Shown: positions 1-8,403 of the stretch, in pieces
Numbering within the stretch: position 1 is the stretch's first letter
Layout of the letters: each line of letters opens with the position of its first letter
Source: Hypsibius dujardini
Taxonomy: Eukaryota; Tardigrada; Eutardigrada; Parachela; Hypsibiidae
Length of the DNA stretch: 23,162 nt
Assembly: GCA_001579985.1 (NCBI GenBank)
Contig: LRSR01000277.1
Coordinates: 1 to 23,162 of the forward strand
Direction of reading: 5' to 3'
The notes under the pieces: generated by a model
Database searches by the model: none
Told to the model about the DNA's origin: nothing
Seen by the model: only the letters and a program-made list of their open reading frames with translations
Translations under genes and position numbers: made by a program

Positions 1-135
1 CACCCCACATTCAAACAAGTTGCAAAATAATCAAGAGCAAACGGCCAATTTCTTGAGTTCAATTTCGCCCAAAATGCATTTTGGCCTTTTGCCCACCCCC
101 TAGCCTTACCATGAGCGGTCCTGACTCCGACTTGT
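1..135 (+). repeat. Dispersed repeat copy A (right-arm type)
   Basis: This stretch matches 1980-2132 in the same orientation. Shared stretches include CACCCC near the start, TTTTGC(C)CTTTTGC(C/T)CACCCCCTAGCC, GGTCCTGA(C/T)TCCGAC, and the end near ACGA-C-CCCTGA. It lies upstream of the first receptor exon, inside what would be an intron. It may be one arm of another palindrome cut by the window edge. Confidence 0.7.
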
Positions 136-415
136 CAGGACCCTTAACGACACCCTGATCTAATGGAAAAGTAATGTTTTTGAAAATCTGTTTGAATTCA
201 AGCGTGCCTTTGTCTTTCAGACCGCTCGACTCTCCTAAATGCTAAAATATTCAGGTTCAGGAACGATCCTCTCAATATTGGTCGTTTTGAAAAAGCAATG
301 TTTGCTCCTTTGCTAACCTCCAGCCCAATCCCCTGAGAGAAATATTTGTAACTTGAGAGGACCCTGAACAGGCCACTGGGTTGCAGGAAACATTCACAAA
401 ATGTTTATAATATAG

Positions 416-2520
416 GCTGTAAATGCAGCCCGTATTCTTGGGTGGCACGAGCGACCACTCAGCGGAACTCTACTTGCGCGCCAGCTTCTAAATCGGACGT
501 TTGACCTCCAAATCGGACGGGTACGCGTTCTGGCTGGAGGCCGACTTCAGAACCAGTTTGTGGCACGCTCTTTCCATTTTGGCCGAGGATTGTTTGAGGT
601 GAGTTCATCTTCGCACGGAATTTTCCGCGGCCTCGTTATGATGGAAGATATCAAATAACCGGGCTCCTTGATTGTGTGTATAGCCCTGTTTGGAGTCGAT
701 CCCCGGCCCGAATGACGACAGCCTGCGGTTTGTACGCGCCTACAATTCTACCTGGTTTGACGGGGACAGGCTTCCACCAAATGAGCCATTTTGCGGGTTC
801 GACGGCCTAAAAGGCTCTTCGGGTTGCTCTCGAAACGGTACGAGATGTCTTGTATACTCCTGAACACTAGGGTTGTTTAAATACATGTTAAATAAATGTC
901 ATTTAAAAAAGCCCAAAATGGTTTTTTTCTTTTTAATAAAGAATATTTTTTAATTAAAAATGAGAAATCGCGGTTGAGATATTTTTCATTTTATTTGACA
1001 TAAGGTCCAGAGCGATTATTTTATTTATATTTAAATTCTCATCGAGAAAGCAAATTGTTGAGGTGTGCCTGTCAAGATCAAATGCCGTGATTGGTCTATT
1101 TGCATTCTTCAATTTCGGAGAGCTTGACCCCTTAAAAAGCGATCCGCGAATTTTCGCTGATCGCTTTTGCCTTGAAGGTTGGTACCCGTTGTGGATAAAT
1201 TTTCAACGTCGGTCATGACAACGCTTGATACATTTCTTAACATTGATGGCAAATCTTAGCTACACCACAGAAGCATCTTCTGTTGATGAATTAAAACGAG
1301 CTTTTCCTATACTCCATTTACATGTTCAGTCTAGAGGGCCTCAAGTGTTCTTGAGAAGCTCACAGTAGTGCAGGGGTGCTCGATGCTTGAACTCGCGCTA
1401 TTTCAAGCGATTCTTTCACAACTTCGAAATAGTTGTGATTTTATTTAGGCAAAACGGCCTGGTTCAGCTGGACGTTGGGGCTCGGCGTGGCACTTGGATT
1501 CGGCGTGACAGCCGCAACAGGATGGATATTGTAATACCGATTTATAGCGCCACCTGTTTGCGTTCCCCGCGAATATCAGGGCTTTTCATACAAGTCCATA
1601 TTAGGGACTTCCTTTGTGTCCATAAAAGTCCGAACTAGGACCCCTCATGGTATAGTAGGACGCATGGTAGGACGCTGGGGAATGGGCAAAGAGGCAAAAC
1701 GCATTTTTTTCAAAATGAAACCCAAAATTTGGCCTCTGGTACCTCATTATCTCAAAACTCGTGGGGGGGGAGGGATCTGGGGGTCTGATTTCTAAGGCCC
1801 ACTGGGATTTCAAAACAATTTCAAACACTTTAGTTTTTCTATCAAATTTAAGATCGGTTGGGATCCAATATACGCACCCTGTTACTAACTGTAAATGCGA
1901 GACTAAAAACGGCGACTAATGGCCCAAATTTGATGGAGAAAATGTATTGAAACCCCACGGGACTGTTGGACATCGGTCCCCACACCCCCACGAGTTTCAA
2001 CATGATCAAGGATAATAGGCCGAATTTTGGGTTCAATTATGAAAAAACCCTATTTTGCCCTTTTGCTCACCCCCTAGCCCCACCGTGAGGGGTCCTGATT
2101 CCGACCTGAAAGGACCCTAAACGAGCCCCTGACAAAAAGTACTGTAGAATTCCGATCAACTGGTGCTATTGCGCAATCAGCTCAGTCAAAAGAGACCGGA
2201 GCTGATTGGTTGCAAAAATAGGAGGCCCGTGGGAACTAATTTACCGGGAGGGGGGGGGGATCAAAGAATCAGCACCAGTTGATCGGAATTCTATAGTAAC
2301 ACGATTGCGCAAAAACTGTTGGTTGTTTCCCAGGCATAAATGGCTCTTAAGATTTGACGAAAGCTGGATGCTGGACGGTACCTTGTTGATATCACGCAAC
2401 CTTCATGGCGCCAACGGTCGCTTCAGTGTGATTTTCAACTGGCGATCCGGTCGCGGACGTTCTTACGTTCTCCTCAGACATCAGTCCTGTGTGGCATTGC
2501 CAGAGGAATCTTTTTCCTAG
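416..2520 (+). CDS. Natriuretic-peptide-receptor / receptor-guanylyl-cyclase-like protein, partial (four exons)
   Basis: Four plus-strand exons join in matching phases: 416-598, 684-837, 1449-1530 and 2334-2520. They use donors GTGAGT, GTACGA and GTAATA and acceptors TATAG, TTTAG and CCCAG. Exon 1 has LLNRTF followed by a G-x-V strand and a gly-rich turn, as in the ANF-receptor ectodomain after its NRTF/NRSF site. Exon 2 has YNSTWFDGD, then PPNEPFCGFDG and a second Cys, the juxtamembrane Cys pair typical of these receptors. Exon 3 is almost entirely one hydrophobic helix (WFSWTLGLGVALGFG...), the expected single membrane span. Exon 4 starts with basic HKWLLRF and stays open to TAG at 2518. 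The 5' exons lie outside the window, and exon 1 could instead begin at 429. No kinase-homology or cyclase motif follows. It may therefore be a clearance-type receptor with a short tail, a gene truncated by the downstream transposon, or an incorrectly ended exon 4. Family assignment is by remembered motifs, not a search. Confidence 0.62.
1135..1168. repeat. Short perfect hairpin
   Basis: AAAAGCGATC at 1135-1144 is the exact reverse complement of GATCGCTTTT at 1159-1168, with a 14-nt AT-rich loop. It lies in the third receptor intron. Nothing else ties it to a function. Confidence 0.5.
1630..2132. repeat. Large imperfect palindrome built from two inverted copies of the same repeat
   Basis: The left arm (about 1630-1855) reads as the reverse complement of the right arm (about 1905-2132). 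Matching landmarks are AGGACCCCTCA-GGT with GTGAGGGGTCCT, GGGCAAAG/GGGCAAAA, ACCCAAAATT-GGCCT, AACTCGTGGGGG, and ATCAAATTT near the centre. The spacer is about 50 bp. The right arm is the same repeat as positions 1-135. It sits inside the intron between the membrane-span exon and the cytoplasmic exon of the receptor-like gene. Confidence 0.7.
2141..2300. mobile_element. Small inverted-repeat (MITE-like) element
   Basis: A perfect 22-bp inverted repeat (2146-2167 with 2271-2292, containing GAATTCCGATCAACTGGTGC) bounds about 150 bp. A second nested pair, GCAATCAGCTC and GAGCTGATTGGTTGC, lies inside. The element directly abuts the end of the preceding palindrome. I could not identify a target-site duplication, so the MITE label is tentative. 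Confidence 0.55.
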
Positions 2521-3048
2521 GAGAGCTTCGCTTGCACAACGCGGGCGTTTAACGTTCGGACGCTGTCCAAGTAGCTTAACGAACAAAGCATGCGGAATGA
2601 TATACAACGGCAGAAAAAAGGAGGCAAAATTCTCTTATGGGAATGATGCCTGATTTTGTACTTTAGTTGTCTGATAGCTGTGCGAAAGACCGAGTCCATT
2701 TGTAGATCCACTTTGAATTTTCTGCATCATTTATATAATCCTCAATCCTGCATAGCAGGATCCTGCACAGTTACTTGCAGGTGACTTCCATACTTTTGAA
2801 TTGACGTATCGTTAGCTGCAAGACTACACGTTATAAAGTTTTAATTTCTTTAACCAAGAACTGGTCGAAATCTGGTCACTTAACAGAAAGACATATATTT
2901 GACACAGACTGCCTTGACAAATTCAGACAAAAAACACAGTCAATCAAGCGATTAATAATTGATTCGTGCCTTCTGGTTTGCACTGACTGCAGCGATGCAG
3001 TTCGGAAAACTCTCTCACTAAGCCTCGCAGTACTCCCAAGTGACCAGC
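2521..3048. other. No gene recognised between receptor-like exon and transposase
   Basis: I see only scattered short open frames and a small palindromic patch around 2747-2765 (TCCTGCATAGCAGGATCCTGC-like). No AATAAA polyadenylation signal was noticed close downstream of the receptor stop codon. Confidence 0.5.
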
Positions 3049-3960
3049 TTATTCCACAATTCCGAGACAGCACGTGCCCCGGACGGTATTGATGGAAGTA
3101 TCTTTGGCCAGATCAAAATTGGTGGATCTCCAGACATTCTCAATCACACTCAAATCAGATGATTTCGGCGGCCAAAACGGAGGGTTTATCCCGAAACAGT
3201 CAAAGGATTCTCGGTTGAGTTTGAAGGTATGAATGGAAGCGCCCTCTTTTTGGAAAATAGTTGATTTGATTTCCTCGATGTAGGGAAGAATGTAAGCAGC
3301 AATGAGGTCCTGATCTTTATGTTGATCGATTGTCTTGATTGCTCCCCAGTGCTCGAACTTTCACAACTTTTGTCACTTTCACCAGGCAAACGGGTCCTTT
3401 CTTAGAAATAACGCCCCAGAACATGACAAAGCCTTTCAAAATTGCGCCCGGACTAGCAAATCAGCGTCGTATCGGCTCTTTCCTTTCGCGATGCAAATCA
3501 TTCAATCAAACAATCAACTGATCAATATAGTGAAAAAAGTTCGTGTACAAAAAACATCAATCAACCAACAGGTCGATTAACTAAAGTTAAATAATCCATC
3601 AATCAAGCAATATCTACGACTACTCAATGTGAATGTGACATCCATTATTCAACCAAATTCGGCAGCAGCTGACCGGGGGGACATCTTTTCCGTCCAAGCA
3701 CACTCAAATTTATCCAAAATCAGCCAATCATCAAAATACCAGGATCGAATCCAGAGAGCCAAATGATTTCCCACACACCAGTCCAATCGCGTTTCTTTGT
3801 TGAGATCCGTCAAGACGCCTTTGAGCAGCCTGGTTTTTCGAATTTCCAGCTCCTCTAAAATTTGGCTGATAGTGCTTTCACTGAAATCCGCAATGACAAT
3901 TTTTCGCAAACAAATCGCGACGTCTTTGTGATTGTAGCTACGGAATTCTTTGCTTGTCAC
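3049..3960 (-). pseudogene. Decayed Tc1/mariner-superfamily transposase
   Basis: Read on the minus strand, the order matches a Tc1/mariner DDE transposase. From 3960 to 3649 there is a helix-turn-helix-like segment (STISQILEELEIRKTRLLKG) ending in the first acidic block (DWLILDKFECAW). After an interruption comes the strand MFWGVISKKGP (about 3390-3430). Then follow QKEGASIHT (about 3225-3250) and WPPKSSDLSVIENVW (about 3130-3180), matching the usual WPPQSPDLNPIEN block. Translation ends at TAA 3049-3051. The gene is broken by a frame change near 3355, an upstream stop near 3470, and about 180 bp of CAAT-rich sequence (about 3480-3660) that could be an insertion or an intron. The usual catalytic Asp of the QxD-N/G-A block appears as Glu. 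It should be inactive. Clear terminal inverted repeats were not found. Confidence 0.72.
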
Positions 3961-4284
3961 GAGGCGTCATGTCAATTCAATCCAATCAACAATCAATCAA
4001 CAGTAGTCAAAAATGACGTTTTTCATTCGGCGAACCCCAGAAGATCCCCGCATTGGTTTTCATAATCTGTTGGTTTCAACACGACCTGAACTTCATCAAG
4101 CACATTTTGTTAATTATGGACATTGAAACCAGTACACGCGGTTCTTACCGCAACTCCTCAAAGTGGGGTAAATGTTCGTGATGGACCCTGTATATGAGAG
4201 GATCAATTGTCAACCATACAGAAGGGTCGTCACTATCGTATAGTGATGATCGAGGGATTTCTCATACAGTACAGCTTTAAAGCA

Positions 4285-4566
4285 TCAGCTTTTAACAGTT
4301 TTTCTCCATGAAAAATTATTTCTCAGACAAGATATTTGTTTTATCCTTAGTTCACTAAACCCTTTTGTAATGAAAAACGACTGCAGATCCCTAGCCTTCT
4401 CCCCTCTCACCTTCTTTGTCTGAATGTAATTCCATCCCTCTCCCAACATTTGTGAAACGTTCTCTGCAGCCACAGAAGAAGAGGCAGAGCTCTTAATCTC
4501 TTGCGCTGTGCTGCAGCTGTCTGGGTCCTCGATTTCTTCCCGTCCAGCTGTCTGTTCTGTCACTCT
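4285..4566 (-). CDS. Unassigned small ORF/exon with possible PEX14 N-terminal-domain resemblance
   Basis: This is an open minus-strand frame of about 93 codons ending at TGA 4285. It has no convincing ATG; the frame opens with GTG preceded by a possible TGCAG acceptor. The first part is acidic and Ser-rich. The second reads MLGEGWNYIQTKKVRGEKAR and then LQSFFITKGFSELRIKQI. From memory, that pattern (aromatic-aliphatic-Gln, then VR, then FF/FL, KG-hydrophobic-Ser/Thr, then Ile) follows the peroxin-14 N-terminal domain that binds PEX5 and PEX19. No further PEX14 exons, such as a membrane segment or coiled coil, are visible nearby. It may be a chance ORF, an orphan exon or a pseudogene fragment. 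Confidence 0.25.
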   Translation of the reverse strand, partial: RVTEQTAGREEIEDPDSCSTAQEIKSSASSSVAAENVSQMLGEGWNYIQTKKVRGEKARDLQSFFITKGFSELRIKQISCLRNNFSWRKTVKS

Positions 4567-5403
4567 GCATGTACGTTATTCACTGTCCAGCTTCGCGCTG
4601 CCAACTCAACCCAATGTTGACTGCCTGAACGCATCGCTAGTCTGTGTGTACCCTATTCCTTCACACAATCAGACTAAACTTTGACCGCACTAGTTGAACC
4701 GTCAAAACCGAAACGAAGGGCTAGCACTGGCCCGTTTGACGGCTCGCAGGCGGAGCTCTCAAATGGATCAATGCTCAATCTCGACAAATACGACTGGCCA
4801 GCAAAATATTTTGCTCAATATAATTGGTTAATAAGAGTCAATGAAATTTTCTGGTAAAATCGAAGCCTGTTGAAACGGGTCAGAAGCAGACAGATATGAA
4901 GGGCTGCATTGCTATACCCGAATGTTGACCCAAATTTTGTTGTATAAATTTGTTCGCTTTCATAACGCAGCCATTTCTTCACATCTTGCGCACAATATTT
5001 TTACATACTACTGGCACTAAACTCAATTCTTCTTGGAGGGGTTGCTGCCTTTGTCCAGGGCACAAAAGTGCTCCTTCTCTCCCGCCACCGCCTGGTATCC
5101 GGGAATATACTAATGCGTTCCGACCACATGGTGCTACTACGTCATCGCACCAGTAAACAGCAACCGTTTTGATTCATTGCAAAATTAGGGAGACCACAAG
5201 ACTGCATCTGTTGATTGATTGCTTGATTACAGCCGGTTTGCTGGTGCTCGATTGATCATCTAGAAACCGAGTACTTGATTGCAGTATTGATTCGAGCTAG
5301 TTAATTTTGCCCCTGCTACAAATTTACTGGTGGGTATGTGCGTGATATAAAATCAAGCGAACGTGTCCGGATGAGCAGCAAAACATGTTCGGGTTTCCTG
5401 CAT
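4567..5403. other. Intergenic stretch, no gene recognised
   Basis: The sequence is moderately AT-rich with scattered GATTGATT and TTGATTG motifs around 5210-5300. The plus-strand ORF at 4950-5156 shows no domain or splice context that I recognise. Confidence 0.4.
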
Positions 5404-5606
5404 TTATATCTCTCCGCACGGTTCGTAAAGACCGGACACTGGATTGATCGCGCCTTGGAGCGTTTCTTCCGCACGGTAACAACGGAACCCGTTGGTCGCA
5501 CTGGTCTCAAAGCAGCATCTCTCCAAGACGCACTGCTCCTCCGTGCCGTCTCCACAGGGTATTCCACACTCCGGGGAGATGGTGTCGCAGACCGGATCCA
5601 GCGGTG
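5404..5606 (-). CDS. Trefoil (P-type)-like domain exon, probably terminal
   Basis: An acceptor TTCCCAG ends at 5607, and the frame runs CA|CCG CTG GAT ... to TAA at 5404-5406, about 66 residues. Codons are GC-rich at third positions while both flanks are AT-rich, as in the window's real exons. The peptide has VCDTISPECGIPCGDG, then TEEQCVLERCCFE, then FRCY. The spacing T-x3-C-x4-C-C-F is the core of the trefoil/P-type signature, followed by the usual final Cys next to an aromatic. Compared with the standard six-Cys domain there is one additional Cys (IPC), and the spacing before the Thr is one residue long. Such domains occur in secreted mucin-associated proteins, glycosidases and other extracellular proteins. 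The rest of this gene was not identified, so the product is left general. Confidence 0.5.
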
Positions 5607-6473
5607 CTGGGAATGATTCCACCAAATGAGTCAGCACAAGAATGCCTAATAATTACGAAAAACAAACGAAAAACAAACTCATCAAAAGATTCATCAATTT
5701 TTCGGCCTTCAAATCAAACTATTTGCAGCGAAAGAGCGATATTATTATACATTATATACATAAACAAATATAGAATCTAATATGAGCGTAAGTATTATAA
5801 ATATATAAAACAAATATAAACGTAAACTGTAAATGAAAAACATGTATATAATGTAAAAATGTAAAATAAATATAAACACTAAATCAGATAATCGATCAAG
5901 TTTGAGAACTTAATTGTGACCAGTTGTAATTCCATGATAAATATATAATTCTCTTCAAGACATCGATCACTCATCTAGAAATTCAGTAACTGGCTTTAAA
6001 TGCATCATTTATCCACCGGAAGTGCAATGCGCACAGGAAGTGCAAAGCTATTGGAACTTGGCGACATGACGAATTGTTATTTAAGAAAAATTTCACTTGT
6101 CAGATGCCATTTAGAAAAAAGACTCTTTGAATAGTGAGTGGAGGGGTCCGTTCTACAGGAGTGACTACTACTATTTGTAGGTCACAAACCGTGCGGTCAT
6201 GCGCACAAATGTAGAGCAATACTCCTCAGCACGAGTTACACCGGTCCATACGGGTACCACGCCGGTTCTGTGATGAAGACAGCTACACCAGCTGCCTGAT
6301 CGTAATCAGGTCTCATGGTCATCTGATTTTAACTGTAAATAAACAAGCCCGCGAGTTTGAGGGTCCATGAATTTGCAGCCCTGAACGTTCGCGTGTTGGC
6401 TTCTGTCGTAATCATAATCGACGTTCTCATAATCGACCACACAATAATCTTCGCAACAATCTATACAACGGAG
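5607..6473. other. AT-rich stretch, no confirmed gene
   Basis: Positions 5640-5960 are strongly AT-rich (ATATAAA and AAATATAAAC runs), as expected of an intron or intergenic DNA. On the minus strand near 6240-6335 a 28-codon ATG frame ends in AWYPYGPV. It follows an acceptor-like TTTATTTACAG, but its phase does not fit the trefoil exon and it is not annotated as a gene. Confidence 0.4.
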
Positions 6474-6682
6474 AGACACACAGGCAGACAAGCAGGCAGG
6501 CAAACAGACAGGCAAACAGGTAAGCAGAGAGAAAGAGACAGACAAGCAGAAGCAGACGAACATACATACATACATACATACATACAGATAGACAGACAAA
6601 TAGACAGCCAGACACATACAAACAGACAGACAGACAGAAGGGCAGACAGACAGACTGGCGGACAGACAGAACAGACAAACTA
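6474..6682. repeat. Long imperfect CAGA/CATA microsatellite
   Basis: Interrupted (CAGA)n and (CAGG/CAAA)n units surround an uninterrupted (CATA)n tract at about 6561-6587. The Cys-rich and Thr/Asp/Arg-rich open frames over it on both strands are products of the tetranucleotide period. Confidence 0.9.
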
Positions 6683-6997
6683 CTGCTGAACAATTGTGTG
6701 TCAGGACACTCTCTAGAATGGAAAAGAACAATACAGATTGATCTAAACCCTTAATTCTTCCGCACAAAAACGCACTGGAGAAACATTTTTCCGTCCGTAC
6801 TCATACTGATCTTTGATTCACCGATCCGCAGCAAAGCACTCAACAATAATAAAAATTGCAAAATTAATATAAAAGCTCTGAATACCAAATATATCGCCAA
6901 CACAAAAACAGGTCATTTGATCAGTAGACAAGAAGCGTAAAAAAACCCACAACGAACCCAATTGGGGGAAAACCCCCCACGGGAAATACTCTCAAAA

Positions 6998-8351
6998 TTA
7001 TGCTGAACTAGAAGAGGACGGTTTCACCAGCAACGGCGCCTTCCTAATCGGCAACGGATGTGCCTCTGAATTGAACACCCACTCATCCAGCGGCAGTAAA
7101 CTTTGATCCGTCCCCATCAACAGGAACAAATACTTGAAGGTCTCGGCCAAGAGAAAACTCTCCATGTGATCGCGTTGTCGGACCTTCCCCGTGGTCCGGA
7201 CATCCTCAATGGAGGCGTACCCGCCGTTCGGCACTTTCGCGTGCTTCTCCAATGCCTGAAAGAAGTGTTGTTGAAATAATGTGTTTGAATAAGAATTAAA
7301 AGCAAGACATTAATTTAATTAAGAAAGGACATTTACAAGTTTGAGAATATGTTGCACTTACTTATTGTATTTAAAATAAAAACCCTATTTCAGCAACTAA
7401 ATTTATCAATCAATCAATCAATCAATCAATACTGGAATTAGGTCCTCAGACACTGGACTTTTGTGCTATCGCATAAATCAAATCACAAACATTTCCGCTT
7501 TTTAAAATCTCTTTCAGATATAATTATTTAAACAACAATTCCTGCGACTCTTGATGAAATAAGTTGCATTTCTACGATTTTAACTAAGTTAAAAATAATG
7601 CATTATATTAAAATAAAAGAACGTTTCGGCTTCTTGAAATCTCTTTCAGATTTAATTATTTATACCTGGAAGACATCCCAGCCCCAGTCCTGATAAGTTT
7701 GGTTCTTCGTCAAGCGGTAGAGATAAAACAGACTCTCCACAAACTCCGGGCGCAGTAAGGCATGAGCATCGTTGTCTTTGACGTGGATGTCGACGGTCCC
7801 GAGGGGGACTTCCATACCCGAGCCGACGTTGAAGTGAGCGATCTCGGGGCCCAACTTTGTTGCCTGTCGCACGTACATTTCGTGGCAGGTGTTGGCGAGC
7901 TGTTCCGCAATCTCAAGGTGCTCCAACGGGAGGCCGTTCATCACGCCGAGGGCCAGGGTGCCGGGCAGGAAGCAGGCCAGGGCGTCCATCTTGGGGGAGA
8001 AATGGTCGCCACCGAGGAGTTCGCCGACAAAGAGGAGGTGATTGGGATGGGAGTATTTGATTAAGTGGGTCTTCGCGCCGGCCATGGCTTCGATAAAATC
8101 ACTGCGGAGCCAGTCGACGCGTTTGCCGTCCTGGATCCACTGCTTGAGCAAGTATTCGTAGTAGGAGTCGCCGCGCGCTCCGAATGAGATGGTGGAAGAC
8201 GGCCGGAATTCGCCCGTGATGGCGTTGATGAAGATCGGGATGAGTCCGTTCTTCTTTTCCAGCTTATGGAAGTGTTCGGATACTCTGAAGGCCTTTGCCT
8301 GAAACAGAAAAGGAAGTCCTACTTTAACATCTCCTGCCTGCCTGTTTAACC

Positions 8352-8403
<52 letters not shown>

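Noticed and set aside
515-565. A TLDc-like reading, DGYAFWLEADF, on the plus strand
   Set aside because: It is in a different frame from the one that runs to the GTGAGT donor. The donor-compatible frame gives LLNRTF and joins in phase to the CGFDG exon.
6241-6335. 28-codon minus-strand ORF ending AWYPYGPV, considered as an exon upstream of the trefoil-like exon
   Set aside because: Its donor phase does not fit the trefoil exon, and no domain or codon signal supports it.
6306-6767. Long Cys-rich and Thr/Asp-rich ORFs resembling secreted or repeat proteins
   Set aside because: They are translations of a degenerate CAGA/CATA microsatellite, open in several frames on both strands.
7762-8064. 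Plus-strand ORF of 100 codons
   Set aside because: Antisense shadow of MAN1B1 exon 4.
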